Assembly: GCA_950295325.1 (NCBI GenBank) | Contig: OX485809.1 | Location: forward strand, 30,208,144-30,272,143 | DNA: 64,000 bases | From: Polytrichum commune | Lineage: Eukaryota > Streptophyta > Polytrichopsida > Polytrichales > Polytrichaceae | Direction of reading: 5' to 3' | Part shown: positions 1 to 12,093 of the stretch, piece by piece | Position numbering within the stretch: the stretch's first letter is position 1 | How the letters are laid out: each line of letters opens with the position of its first letter | The notes under the pieces: model-generated | Told to the model about the DNA's origin: nothing | Seen by the model: only the letters and a program-made list of their open reading frames with translations | Databases searched by the model: none | Position numbers and translations under genes: made by a program

Positions 1-138
1 GACTTGGCATGAGCTCGTTGAATTGGGTGCATTCAAAATGGAGGGGCAATGTCAGATTTCAATAGAAAAAAAATTAAAACCTTTTCTATAGAATATGATC
101 TTTTTAACAAACTAGATCCGTTGGATTATGTGGAAATC

Positions 139-1130
139 TGTCGCGCACCTCTCCATGAGGAGTGCCCGAAACACCATGGGCACAAGGGGGACCCCGGAGT
201 GACACCCGGGACTTGTGGCGCCGTTGGTGAGAGGGCCCAAGTGATCCTAGTGTGGGTGAGGGCCCCGGGCGTTGGGAACGCCTCCCACCCACGAAGACTA
301 GGAGGCACAAGGGTAAGGCCATGAGCTATGCGTAGCTCATGGCGTGGTGATTCTAGAATGCTCAAGAACACCTCAATCGGAGGTGTGAGCTAGGAGTTAT
401 GGCCATTTGAGTGGGGCGCTGTCCCGGGACAGCGCCCTGGTACAGCAGTGCCTGGGAGGGATTCCCGGGACTGCCAAGGTTCAAACAGGCATAACTTCCC
501 CAAGACTTGCTCGAATGGAGCAAGCGAGGAGTCCATCGGCATCTACGTGAAGCGTAGATGAGGATGGAGTGGTTGGTTGTTATGATCAGACATCATACAA
601 GGAAGTTATGATGGTCTGAAGCTGCTGGGGGGTTCTAGGCCCAGCAGCTAAAGGAAATTGTCCACTTGGCCCCAACTCTTGGTAGGGAGACAAGAGGTTG
701 GTTGACGGTGGGGTAGGGGCCCCGCATGAAGTCCTAGAGGCTTATAGGGGTGAGGTGGTGTGGCCTCACCCACCCGAGGCCGAACGGCACGGCCTCCATT
801 GGCATTGGCCTAATGTGAGGCCATAGTTGCCTAGTATGGTTCGGGTTGTTGTAGTGTTGCTCCGGCAACGCGATGATCAACATAAGATTGGACTTCCATG
901 GATGGAAGTCCACATCTAAGGATTGGTTACCGATTAAAGGGGTTGGTTAGCGATTAAGGGGTGAGTCCCGAAAGCAAAGTAGGAGGGTTGGTTCCCTCCT
1001 ATGAACTATTGGTCCGGGGTAAGAGGAGCTATCCATTAGCATGGCGGAATGCAAATGGTTAGCGCTCGTAACCTTTGGTAGAAATGAAAATTGGCAAGAT
1101 TGTCAAGGGGGGCTAGCAAGGGTTGCGACA
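139..1130. mobile_element. Solo LTR, family A, copy 1
   Basis: It starts TGTCGCGCACC and ends GGTTGCGACA, so it has the TG...CA ends and short inverted repeats of an LTR. It is flanked by a perfect 5-bp duplication, AAATC, at 134-138 and 1131-1135. The element at 49 kb shows the empty site. A second copy in opposite orientation lies at 22106-23104. No internal retroelement sequence is attached, so it is a solo LTR. The short open frames inside it are conserved between the two copies only because the LTRs are related. Confidence 0.85.
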
Positions 1131-1212
1131 AAATCTGAACGGCTCTATGCTAGATTATGCTAGGTCCGTTGGATTATGCTAGATTTATTGAATCAGCATG
1201 TCTTCTTGATCA

Positions 1213-3275
1213 CGTGAGACCTAAACCCCCACCCTTAAGCGTCGTAGTCCGGGTGAGAGCCTAGGCTCACATGTGTATGATTAATTGCACTTACCACTCG
1301 TACTTCGGCCCCAATGTACCAACATGTGAATAGCAAAACCAACAGCTTTTATTTAATGGTAAGAGATCCAAGTATTTAGAAATACCCTTAGCTCTTGGGA
1401 TTATCCCTAAGTAAAAGTCACTCAACAACATGTATGCCCATGTTCAAGCCTTGAGGCCGAGACCATGAGCTAGCTAACTAAACTAATTATTCATTAACTC
1501 ATTGAGGCGGCACCAACTACATCTTTTGGCTTGCCATGCCCTCCACACTACCTAACCCCTACTTACTTACCACATTCGGCACACTCTAATTAGCTTCCTA
1601 ATGAGCCCCCCAATACTCTGTTGGCCAACTGCTGGCTCTTCCAGCTTCCCGCATCCCCTTCTCCCATGTTCCTGTACTCACCTCCCAGTCACAATCCCGC
1701 AGCCAAATTTTACCTCTTCCCAACGGCAGCTGACCACCACCAGCACTTTTCCAGCTTCGCTGCCCCTAACATTACCCAACCCAATACTCTTAACTCCGGC
1801 GCGGAGTTCGATGCGGCTCCAGGGAGGTTCGGATGCCAGCTCCGGTGGGTCCATTTTTCTGGCCCTCCCCGTTTAGGCCCCTTGATGACTTTTTTTGGTT
1901 TTTTGTTTGCTAAATTTGGGTTCTACGGCCCCAAATTACTCTAGGAGGCCCCTTATGAGATCAAGTAAGGCCCCACCCAATCAAAAAAATAGGGGGCAAT
2001 TTTTGCCCCAACCCACCCGAACCCACCGGAGCTGGCATCCGAACCTCCCCAGAGCCGCATCGGAGCCGCATCGAACTCCGCGCCGGAGTTAAGAGTATTG
2101 GGTTGGGTAATGTTATCCCTTCACTGCTGGGGTGCACCCCTTACCTCCTTCAGATCAACCCAGTGTTTGATCGATAATGCCGTCCTAGGACCGGCCCCTC
2201 ACAAGGCCCCAGGTGCCCTGGTCGCATTGAATCTCTGATTCGGGTATCCAATCTGTGGTGAACTCATCTCGACTGAGCTGTGCCTCTACCCCGTAGGTTG
2301 CTCCTCTCCGCTTGCATCCACTCAGCACTTCGGTGAGCTTCCTCTTCCCCGCCGAAGTCTGGTCCCGCCCAGTTCAAAATTGCCGAGTCAACATTTTCTG
2401 CCCAAAATCGATGCTAAGCAGCTCATTCTCCTTGATTCACCCAGTGCAGCCTCCCACAATGCAGATCTAGTTGGCAGTGGTGCCGATATATTTAGCCTTA
2501 CTTCCTCTGATTCATGTAAAGCTTCGACTTCTCTGCCACTGAATTGCTACAATCAAGTGGTGCCTCAGTCCCCAGGGACATTACATTCCTCGCCCAAGTC
2601 AGCCACCTCCCCTTCAAATCTGTATTTCCTGCCCACTACCTGCTTAGGCTGCTGAAGCTTTGGTTCCCTGGCTGCTTCACTCGTTGTGCCACAGCTCCAC
2701 TTCGGCACCACCTCCTGGAGTCCCAAGGCCGCACAATGTGTATGCCGTAATGTTCCTGCCCTACATTCTAAGCCCCGAAAAAGAAACCTCCAGGGCTTCG
2801 CCCTCGCCCTGGCCAGCCCCGAACCGCAACTGAGAGAGCAAGAACTGGGAGGCGAGCCAGCCTTGCGGCCAGACCCCCTTCACAGCTGCCGGAAATCCAG
2901 CAAAGATGACTGAATGACTTTCTCCCTACCCCGCACCGTCCCCTTATCGGGCAGTCTCTTATCCTTAAATGGACATTAATGTGGTTTCTCTCCCTCTCTT
3001 ACTGCTCACCTTAAAAAGGTTAAGGCCCAAGCCTAACCCATTGGGCCTAATATGACTTCACCCTCGAATTGAACTAATCCACTCTGTTTAATTTTACTCT
3101 TTTTCAAGCAACCCCAATCCTCACACCAAACACTAATTCTAATTTAATCTAAACAATGTTTAATTCCTAATGCCTCCCGCTTGTTATTGCTTGGCCACTT
3201 CAAGCAACCACGAACTCCAAGGTCTTCATAAGTTTTAACCTTAAGGGCACATGTGGGCACAATATTGGGCTCACA
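1213..3275 (-). mobile_element. Solo LTR, family B, copy 1 (contains a foldback element)
   Basis: Read on the minus strand it starts TGTGAGCCCAATATTGTGCC and ends near GGGTGGGGGTTTAGGTCTCA, the same ends as the LTR-like copies at 29835-33718. An AATAAA-type signal lies near its 3' end (minus strand, about 1349). The 49 kb MITE copy shows the uninterrupted site. The flanking 5-mers GATCA and GACCC match only partly, consistent with an old insertion. About 350 bp of its 2063 bp is a separate foldback element at 1767-2115, which explains why it is longer than the copy at 32038-33718. Confidence 0.7.
1767..2115. repeat. Foldback (hairpin) element inside solo LTR B
   Basis: The two ends are near-perfect inverted repeats of roughly 115 bp. 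The outer part starts TAACATTACCCAACCCAATA and returns inverted at about 2095-2115; inner shared words include GCGCGGAGTTCGATGCGGCTC-type sequence and the GTTCGGATGCCAGCTCCGG block. One arm has a short 'gatgcggctc' repeat. The related LTR at 32038-33718 lacks it, so it is a later insertion. I could not establish a clear target duplication, so the family is unassigned. Confidence 0.7.
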
Positions 3276-3430
3276 GACCCTAAGGCCTTTACATATGGAA
3301 AAATTGGCCCCTGTTATAATCTTATTGTAATGTGTGGTTGAAGCCGGCGTCCAACCCAAAATGGGTTGAAAATTCATGCAATCGGCCTAAAGTGGAATTG
3401 GCCCGGCATCTAGGTGTAAAGCGGCCCTTA

Positions 3431-4395
3431 GACAATGAACAAGTGAAAATCGAATATGGCACTTTCTTACTGGTTATAATATATTTAATACTACATGCCT
3501 TTTACATCTACTGTAAAAATATTTCTCGTTGCTTCAAGTTCGGTTAAATAAAAATTAGAAAAAATAAAACTCTCAAGATAAATCTAGAACTTTTCTTTCC
3601 AATCTCATACAACTCTAGTTCTTCATTTCTGTTGTGATACAATCAAGGGAAATTAAGTTTAGAATATTAGAAAAAGGACAAATTATGGATTTCCGCAAAT
3701 GGGATGGGGTAAAGTTTGATATCTTATTCTTGAAATTCAATTTACATACTTCTTTTTAGAAGTGACTTGAATTTATTGTATTAAAACACTTTTTCACAAT
3801 ATAAAATTTACCTATTGATTTATCTAATATTTTAGGAGTTCAAGATTATGTTGGGGCAATCATTTATATATTACTAGGCTAAATATGGTCCAATGAACAT
3901 CCATCCCCAAATTATGGTGACCTATCGTTTGGGGGGTGGACTCTCCATTGGATACCTAAATGACGTGCATGGGTCACTACGAAATTAAGCCCCCTGCATA
4001 CAAGAAGTTTACACATTAATAACAAATGTATGTGTACTCACGGCATGCTAGAAAATGAACTTATGCATTTATATTAAGCTCTTCAATGTAATGTGATAAA
4101 TGCCTCCACTACGTATACGATAAAAATAATAAAAATATAACAAATACTTACAATGTCCAACTTTCCAACGAGAAAGTCATTGGATGTTTTTCCATTCATA
4201 GGATGCAACTCAATGATTACATATAACAAACAAAGACAAGAGCACAATAACTTAGCCACAATCCGGAGACAAAAACTCAAGGGAGCCTATGAGCGCTCCA
4301 AGAGCCTGCAATTTATAAAACATGGAAGCAAAATGCAAACCTTGACAAGAATGAACAAGGTAGTCATTAAGGTCTATTATCATATGACAACACTA
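3431..4395 (+). repeat. Left arm of a ~13 kb inverted-repeat structure
   Basis: This stretch returns in inverted orientation at about 14340-15139 and 16293-16479. Matching landmarks include 'gttggggcaatcatttatat', 'gacccatgca' next to 'aagccccctgca', and the 'tcggttaaataaaaattag' block. Identity appears high over most of the arm and fades near 4395. The outer limit is hidden by the MITE ending at 3427. The minus-strand frame at 4083-4280 lies wholly in the arm and has no recognisable product. Arms this long fit a large DNA transposon or an inverted duplication; I cannot tell which. Confidence 0.8.
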
Positions 4396-7332
4396 GATGA
4401 AATGATGAACTTGATGACACTAACAATCTATTGTTGGATTTGTTTTTAAACCTTGGGGCCTCTTATTTTTTGTAGATTTACATATACCTCAAAATTATTA
4501 ATAAGCTTGGTAAATGTACACACTAGAGAAAATTAGTACCTCTCCTTTGTGTATACTATGTACATTAATGCCTCAAATAATACCCCTTCTTACACTCACG
4601 TTAGTTCGTACATTATGTGAAGAGTCAACCTGTCGGGCCTATCATACTTGTTATAGTGGGGATATCCCCCTCCCTACACCCCTTAGCAAGTTGACCTAGA
4701 AAACAACAAACTCCCCAACAACCTCCAACACAAACCCCCACCCAGTACCCACCACTTCCACACCTCCCCACTAATTGCCCACCAATCTACCCACCTCTTC
4801 AAAGCATATACACAAATGGCTCGATATACGAATTAAAACTATCCACGATGGCGGGATACGGTATCTCCTCCATTAGGAGACTCAAACTAGAGAAACTTTT
4901 AATCACCAGTGGAGAATATAACATTAAAGTGTCTCAAATCTTTCTTTCAATTAGATGATCGAGTCGATATTAGGCTCTATCTCACAAAGGGGAATACCTC
5001 TGCCACTTTAGGGAATTAGCCAGTTTGATAACCTCTTGTTTTTAGTCCCATAAGCCTTTTAGCTTTCCAAACTTGTAAATCATTTCATTTGAACAAGTCA
5101 CTTACTTGGTACCTTGGCAATTTTGTTACGATTGCATTTGGGCTATAATTATGATGGAGAGCGATTTATCTTACCCATGACCACTTTAGAGACATGACAC
5201 AATCAATATTGACATTGAACTTGGTTTTCATTGGCAAATGAGCCATGTAGAATCTGGTAGTGATGTCTTCCACTTATACAACATTAAACGATGGAAGAAT
5301 TCCCCCCTACAACACCAAACAAAGAATTTTTGACTCCAAAGCCTAGATCAACACTTCCTTAACTCCGATTTCAAAGATTTCAAATACTTTTGGTCCTACT
5401 TCACAAGTGCTAACCTACTCAATCTTCTAATGCTCAAATCCATTAACTGGATGATTTCATAGGATTGGAGGTGTCCACATTTGCCTCATCTACCTTAGGG
5501 GACACTCCAACACAAATTGTGTCTCATTTTTAACTACATTATAAGAGCAAAAGTGGCATAACCTATTTTCTTCAAGGATAGGAATTGTTGACCATTGTCC
5601 AGTTTCAATGGTAAGTCTATGATTTGAGGTGTGGTAAGTAGCAACGATCCTACATTAGGATGGTGACCATGGTTGCTTAATGTACAATTCATATTTGTAT
5701 TTGAGAAAATCCTTGACATGAAATCTAGTTTCTTCTCTGAAAGATGGAAAAAGTTCCACACTTTAGCAAGAAAGTCCTCCTTGAGATCATCAAATGTGAT
5801 TATTGATGGTGTTGGGTTGTTTTAGGTTTCCCATTGAGATAGACCACATGATGCCTTCCACATGATTGGTGTTTTGTATCAGGTGTCAAGAAAGTGGGAT
5901 TGCTAACCAAAAGGAGCAAAGTTTTGGGCATGTGACCATGCTTTTAGGACAAATTTTAAGAGAACGAGTGATCATGGATGGGACGTTTACATGTAAGCAT
6001 CTTTTGAATCCAATAATCCTCGGATGAGTCCAATGAGCAGCTCAAAATTTCTTTCTAATGGGGTGCCAGTGTAACGTAGCTTGTGGAATCTTCTTGTTAT
6101 TCCTTGTTATGCATTTTGTAGCAATGAAAATTTTCTTGGGCAAAATTAGAAAAGAACTTACCTCAAAAAGTGAGTTTTGACACCCCTGTGTAATTGGGGT
6201 CCTCTTTTAAGGTGTGGGTAAGGCCGTTGCCACCTGCCCGGTTGCCCTAATCCCCCTCCCGTCCGCCATGTGTCACTAGCTAGCTCAAAGACGTTCAAAC
6301 GTCTCCTCACCTGACCCTTCCCCCCAATGGCTTCAAAGACACCATCTCCACACCAAAGCTCTCTTTTAACGCCACCAAAACCCTAGCCGCTAGAAGGTCA
6401 TGTCACCATCCCTGCCTCCTCCGCCACTCTCATCCATCCCTTAACATTGTTTATATGTTTTGCCTTTGTGACAATTGGCCAAGTGGGATTGAGTTTTGGA
6501 CAAATTACGTACATGTGCTTCCATTGTTGGTTTCAGATGGGAAATGGACGCGCCCAATGAAGATGCTTGGCAACTAACCAAGTTTGCTTGTGGTTTTCGT
6601 TTGGTTCTTGGGTCACCCACCAGGTATTAAGACCTCACCCTCTCTCTTCCATTTGGTAAAGCTCATTGAATATTGTGCAATGTTTTATGGCCTTGATTGT
6701 TTGTTTGGGTTGGCTTGCTTGATACCCATGATGCAAGTGTTGGATAACTTATCATGTTTAGTTAAACATGTTTTGATAAACATGTTTTGCTGAACACGGT
6801 GAGAATTTGTCAAGGGAATTTGTATAGCCAATATGTTGATCTCATGTGTGCTTTTACACAAGATCATGTATCTAAAGGCTTTAAAGAGATTTTCCAAAAC
6901 ACATATGAGCTTGTTCAGTTACTGAATGAGCACCTAGTGTGAATACAAACAATGATAATCTCTCCATTAGAATGGAAAATTTTACAGCCATGATGCAAGT
7001 AAAGGTGAAGGCGTCCGGTGCATACGTGATGTTCACTCTAGCAGTGTTCCAAGCCACCGTGTTCTTGGTGCAACATCGATGCTCACAAGTTGGTGCAAAC
7101 ACAATGGAAGAGTTTGAGAATGCTTCCCCGTATTCGAAGTTATGGGTGCACTTGGAATTGTCTATCCCCAATAAAAGGTTCTAGCCATAGCTGATGATAC
7201 ATTCTCATAGCACATGGCGGTCCTTAAAGCATCCCTAGAGCACTCTATGGGGTTCCCAAGGAGCTTGGCCAAGGGAATGTTGTACTTGCACTCATTGATT
7301 CCTAGCTCATTGACGTACAATCTTTCTTCAAG
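4396..7332. other. Unassigned AT-rich interior of the inverted-repeat structure
   Basis: I see no gene, tRNA or clear repeat boundary here. Open frames are short and interrupted. The last few hundred bases (about 6900-7330) may be degraded upstream sequence of the hAT-like fragment that follows, but no motif supports this. Confidence 0.5.
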
Positions 7333-7665
7333 ATGAGCATGAAGTCCAATTGTGTGTGGGCAATGGAAAATTTTGGGGATCTTAATCTCATCACCATGAT
7401 ATGGCGGAAGCTATCAATAAATGCATTGTTGGCTTCAAAATTGTCTAAATTTCACAAGTTGGCCAACATGGGGTCAGTTGATGATGAAAGAGTGTCCTCA
7501 ACATTGGGTATCACAAAGACGAAATTGAGGAACAAGTTGACTAACCCTTTAGATTTGACAGTGCGCATGTTTTGTCAAAAGCATTGGCGGCTTGACAATT
7601 TCTCATTTGACGATGCCTTTGTTGCATGGAAACAAGTGAAGGATACGTATGCCATGCTTGCATGA
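7333..7665 (+). pseudogene. hAT-like transposase, C-terminal dimerisation fragment
   Basis: The 110-residue frame carries a region like the hAT C-terminal dimerisation domain of BED-finger/RNase H-like transposases: 'GSVDDERVSSTLG' around residues 48-60, then 'KLRNKLTNPLDLTVRMF' around 65-81, then 'DDAFVAWKQVK'. The catalytic region upstream is absent or too decayed to read, so this is a remnant, not a working gene. It sits inside the large inverted-repeat structure on the plus strand. Whether it belongs to the element that formed the arms is unknown. The assignment rests on remembered family patterns, not on a search. Confidence 0.55.
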
Positions 7666-9988
7666 GGCAATTTTGATTGCCCATTTGTCATGATTGTCTA
7701 TGGCAATCTTAATTGCCTTGATTGTTGTGAGTTGAATTTTATTTGTTTATGCACTAATGGCAATTGTAATTGTCTTTAGGTGTTTTCCAAACTCAAGCTA
7801 GTGGCCACGATTTAGGAATGGAAAAATAGAGGCATTTGAGGGGCACTGGCAATCTAATGTAAAAGGTGAATGGTAAGTTTACCATATGATTCCAATAAAT
7901 TGAGTACATTTTTCTCCACCAATCTCATGTGGCCATTGTTTGCTTCTCACATAGCATCTTTTGAGTCAAGTTTCCATGATGCCAACCATATCTCACACCT
8001 ACTTGTGAATCTAGTGACAATTACAATGAGACCATCCATTCTTTTACAGTTATGTGTTTGATTTATGGACATTACAGTGCATTGAGATGGAGTTGGGCAT
8101 AGTCTTTCCAAGACTTGGATTCCTACCTCCCACAATGCTTTTGTAACCAAACTTATATGCTCATTGTATGTTATAACATTTTGGCACCTGTCAGAGGGAA
8201 AGTGGTAAAGTTGTTGTTTAAATTTTGACACAGATATGTTCATGTATTTCCATTGGCTTTGGATAGCCTGCAATTACATACAAGCTTGTGGTTGATGTCC
8301 CGAATTATCCCCTCACCCTCAACATTGTGTCGCCCATATTTTTTAGTTTTCTTACATTCCGCCAAATTCTCTCCAGAAAGTTTGGCCGTGCAGCAGCTCG
8401 GGCACCCATGGTACCTTTGGTTTTACAAAATGTCTGCACTGTTCTGTAGTGAACTGGTCATGACCGGAGCTGGACCCTGCAGCACGGCCACTTGCACTCA
8501 CTTCTCAGGGGATGGGAGACAGGCGTTAGATTCAGGTCAGAAAGGAGTGACAGGAAGGACAGAATCTATGAGCGTGATGTCAGACATACTGTCGACGTGA
8601 GCTCTTTAACGTTTATCAGTCCACAACCCACTTCCCAATGCCTGGTGGCCTTTAGCCAGGCTTTACTGTAGTACTTCCATGGACCAAACTCACGAGGAGA
8701 CAAATCCTCTTTTCAAGCCCAACATACAAAGTACTGCCTCCTCTCTCTTTTTAAGACATGCGTGGTTGCGCAAGAAAGTGTCGTATTTTCCGAATTTCAC
8801 ATTCACAGTAACATGACATTTTGGTTTCAATTGTCGTGCTATCGGGGGTTTCCATGTAAATATCTTATTTCAATGTAAAATGTCACACTTGTATACATAA
8901 TGATGCATAAAGTATGTATGCAAGAAAAATTGCATTGAAGAAATATGTTCACAACGTCACACAATATGGATTTTTAAATCATCTCTCTCTCTCTCTCTCT
9001 CTCTAGTCCTCTAATGATATCTTCCCCATAGCACACACTACGAAAGTAAGAATTATTGTCTTTTGATGATGTTTGTTGATGTTGGCAATTATCACCTTGT
9101 TCAATTTATTCATAAGAGATTGCATGTGTCATCGCATCTACAAGTGAGAGCTCCGAATAATTCTCCCCTACCTAGTTGTTAGTAGTGGAGATTGGACATG
9201 AGCTTGGGATGGAAGTTGAAGGGGCAGTCAAAGGGGGTTGCGATGAGGCATGTAAAATGAGAGCAAAAGTACAAGAGTGCAACAATGCCAGAAGACTCCA
9301 CAAGTGAGTCAAAACTGCTCTCTGTAAAAGAAGTTAGAAAATATGTTCCCCAAGGTCTCCTTGCATGTTTCAAAGTATTGATGAAACATGATACTTGAAA
9401 CATATGTGGACCCCACCATTTGTGCACATTAATCACCTCTATTATATGACGAATAGGACATATACAATGTCGTATTACAAACATTGTAGTCATCATCGTA
9501 GCCGTAGTAATAGTATGGAGATAAGTTAACACTAAAAAGTTTGGTCAACGGGATATGCGTTGTATAGTCCAGGTGTTGTATAATCAAGTGTCGGAATATG
9601 GAATCACGTAGACTGTAACAATACTCTGGGCCTTATACAATGCACTCCCCATCTAACACACGTAGTCCTTAGCACACGAATTGAATTACTATAGTCGATT
9701 CAAATCTATGAACATCATGACACTACTTAATTATGTATCAATACTCTGTGGGGCTGGGAATTCCACAAGTATTATGCTCCTTTATTTTGGGTTATATCCA
9801 CATTTGGATTATACTCAGCTTGAGTATTAATCATTGCAGAGTAATAATCACCAACAATTGGCCTTGATTGATTAAAAAATAATGTATCAAATTTGCCGTG
9901 TGCCAGAATCGTAGACAGAGCGGGAAATGTTATATATCGGTTTAAACCTGGACTTACATGCCACCTGCCTCCCTGCTCAATTGTCCTA
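7666..9988. other. Unassigned stretch with a (CT)n tract
   Basis: No gene is supported. A (TC)n microsatellite runs 8982-9004. The part at about 8290-8760 is more GC-balanced than its surroundings and holds a 115-codon open frame (8253-8600) without recognisable domains; it could be a captured gene fragment, but nothing shows that. Confidence 0.45.
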
Positions 9989-11332
9989 CAGTCTAACCTC
10001 GTTAGTACGACACTCATTAAGACGACACCCTCGATATTACGACACATTTTTGCGCGACCAAACTTCTTAGTTCAAAACTCCCTCTTTTAGACGACTATGA
10101 CACTCGATAATACGACACTTAGAGCATGCATTTTGTCATATTAAAGAGGGAATAAATGCTAAAATTCCTTTCATCCATGATATGTACATCTAGAATACAT
10201 CCATTTTCACTTGGGAACTACTTGAGAACTTCACTTATCATTGGGAACTTAATGATAATTAGGGTTACAAGTGTAGAATGGACTTGGTTTAGGGTTAGAG
10301 GGGCCTCCTCCCTAGTATGTTGCCTCTTGTGCACTCTCTTGGATTCTTGCAATCTCCAATCTTTGTGCACTCTCTTGCACTCTTACATGACTTTGGTATT
10401 CCTCCCCCCCAATGTGACAAGCGTAGTGCAACCTTTGGATCAAGGTATAATAGCATCTTTCAAAATTCAATACAAGAAGAAACTTTTGCAGTGGGTTTTG
10501 TTACAATATGATGATGCTACATTGAAGGACTTAAGGAAGGTGGTGCCCAATATCAGACAAGCTATCATGTGGAGTTATGAAGTATGGAGTGAGTTGGATG
10601 CACAAATAGTCAGGAATTGTTGGAGGATGGCGCGTATATTACCTGCAACATGAAATGCCGATTTTGCCTTAGTTGATGAAAGGGAGAAGAATAGAATGCG
10701 AGAAGAATCAGATGAACTTGGTGCTCTGATTTCAAAATTGCGATTGGGTGATGACGAGATGTCTATCGAGACTTATATTCAGATGGAAGGGGAAGAGATT
10801 ACTGAGCTAGAATTGACAACTGATGAGTTAGTGGATGCCGCTTTGGGAGTCAATCATGCACAAGGCTTTGATCTTAATGTTGATTTGCATTCAGTAGATG
10901 TGGATGATGTTGCTCCACCTACAGTAAAGCTTAGTGATGCTAAACATCATGCATCATTGTTGTCTAATTTCTTATTAGACAACTCTTTACATTTTGGTGT
11001 TAATGAAATTATTAGTTTTCAAAAGCTAGCAGGGAATTTAGAGAAGATGACAGTTGCTAACTTAGGTAGGCAACACCAGAGATCTTTGAACTCTTATTTC
11101 AAGAGTTCTTGAGAATTTTTGTATTTGTTTGGAGTTATAACTTATTATTTCATACACTTCCTAAACCCTAAACTCAATGTATATGGTTTGAATCTCATAT
11201 TTCTTATGTTTTTGTATTCCCTCGATAGTACGACAATTTTAGGCCATTTGTCATATTAACGAGAAGACGACACCTCGATAATACGACATTTTTTGCGTTT
11301 CCCAAAGGTGTCATACTAAAAAGGGAGAACAG
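9989..11332 (+). mobile_element. Tigger/pogo-like DNA transposon, internally deleted
   Basis: The left terminus CAGTCTAACCTCGTTAGTAC is a classic Tigger/pogo end preceded by TA. The right terminus, inverted, reads CTGTTCTCCCTTTTTAGTAT and is followed by TA. Near the ends both sides carry repeated 'ACGACAC...CTCGATA.TACGACA' words, giving subterminal repeats of about 70 bp. At 1.34 kb it is shorter than complete members of the group, and only the 3' part of the transposase remains. Confidence 0.8.
10156..11112 (+). pseudogene. Tigger/pogo (CENP-B-like) transposase, C-terminal part
   Basis: The frame includes 'FLPPNVTSVVQPLDQGII' at about residues 91-108, the conserved strand and QPLDQG motif near the end of the DDE_1 endonuclease domain of Tigger/jerky-type transposases. 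An acidic C-terminal tail follows and ends 'NSYFKSS'. One in-frame TGA at about 10651 interrupts it, where a tryptophan or arginine codon is likely ancestral. The helix-turn-helix DNA-binding domains and the first catalytic aspartates are missing, and the first ~90 codons do not match the family. It lies inside the terminal repeats of the 9989-11332 element. Confidence 0.8.
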
Positions 11333-11439
11333 TACTGCCCAAGTGTGGGTCACCATTAACATGTAAGAGAATCTACCCTTCTTGATACATGGGGCCATGC
11401 TACAAATCTCTATTTAGAAAAAGGAGCAAGCTACCAAGT

Positions 11440-11503
11440 CTATGTCTTGGGCGAAAGTTCTTGACCGACCGGTGCACTTCTCCACCGTAGTGTAAAGCGG
11501 CCC
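11440..11503. mobile_element. PIF/Harbinger element, terminal fragment
   Basis: The last ~60 bp match the right end of the transposase-bearing element at 54950-56164: 'ttcttgaccgaccgg' and then the terminal repeat 'cttctccaccgtagtgtaaa' followed by GGCCC and TAA. The left part is missing or unrecognisable. The TAA is shared with the MITE that begins at 11507, so the two abut. Confidence 0.6.
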
Positions 11504-11506
11504 TAA

Positions 11507-12093
11507 GGGCCAGTTTACACCATCGATCATGAAGTTGGAATCTAGAAGATGGCCTTTTTTCATGGTTTGACTTCATGGTCCAACTTCCATGGTCCGATTT
11601 AAAAGAAAAAGAAAAAATCAATTTACAAAGTTTTTGGGCTCCTCACTAGGTGTAAACCGAATGTGAACCAAGAAGAATGATCATGCACCAAAAAAATGGA
11701 TGTGCTGATATTTTTTTAATATATGTCCAAATAGGGCAGTTTTGAAAAGATAAAATTTAAGTCTTATCATTCTCTTTTTTTGTTTGTCTACATCTTCTCT
11801 TTCTCAAAAAAAATTCATTAAATTTTTTTCTATAACAATAGTTCTTTGCCATGGGCCCCTGCCTTTTTCCACCAGAGCACATTTTTTGCCTCTCCTACTG
11901 CAAAACATGTTGGATCATGTCAGTGGATAATGTAGGCCTTAAAATTTTGTTTTTTAGGGACCTCAAACTCCATGGTCACTCTGAAATGTTTTCCTTGGTG
12001 TAAATCGAAGTGGTGTTGGGATGAGTTCAAAAGCCAATCCCAAATTTTACAAGGCCTTGGGACAACTTTATGGTCCATGATGTAAACAACCCC
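11507..12093. mobile_element. PIF/Harbinger-like MITE
   Basis: The terminal repeats are GGGCCAGTTTACACCATCGA at the left and, inverted, GGGGTTGTTTACATCATGGA at the right; both continue into 'ATGAAGTTG/ATAAAGTTG'. It is flanked by TAA (11504-11506) and TAG (12094-12096), a slightly decayed 3-bp duplication. There is no coding capacity. Confidence 0.7.

Larger units (their letters stand above)
1..3427. mobile_element. PIF/Harbinger-like MITE, left end outside window, split by two solo LTRs
   Basis: The three pieces 1-138, 1136-1207 and 3276-3427 match, in order, the continuous element at 49033-49543. Shared marks are the 'gagctcgttgaattgggtgc' stretch, the repeated 'tatgctagattatgctag' motif and 'taaggcctttacatatg'. 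The right end carries the terminal repeat GGGCCGCTTTACACCTAG (read on the minus strand) followed by TTA, a target duplication typical of PIF/Harbinger elements. The two gaps are exactly filled by LTR-like insertions. The left terminus lies before base 1. It has no transposase and is a non-autonomous copy. Confidence 0.75.

Noticed and set aside
126-371. Open frames in LTR family A conserved between 126-371 (minus) and 22878-23132 (plus)
   Set aside because: Similarity follows from the two solo LTR copies; the frames do not extend beyond the LTR and have no domain.
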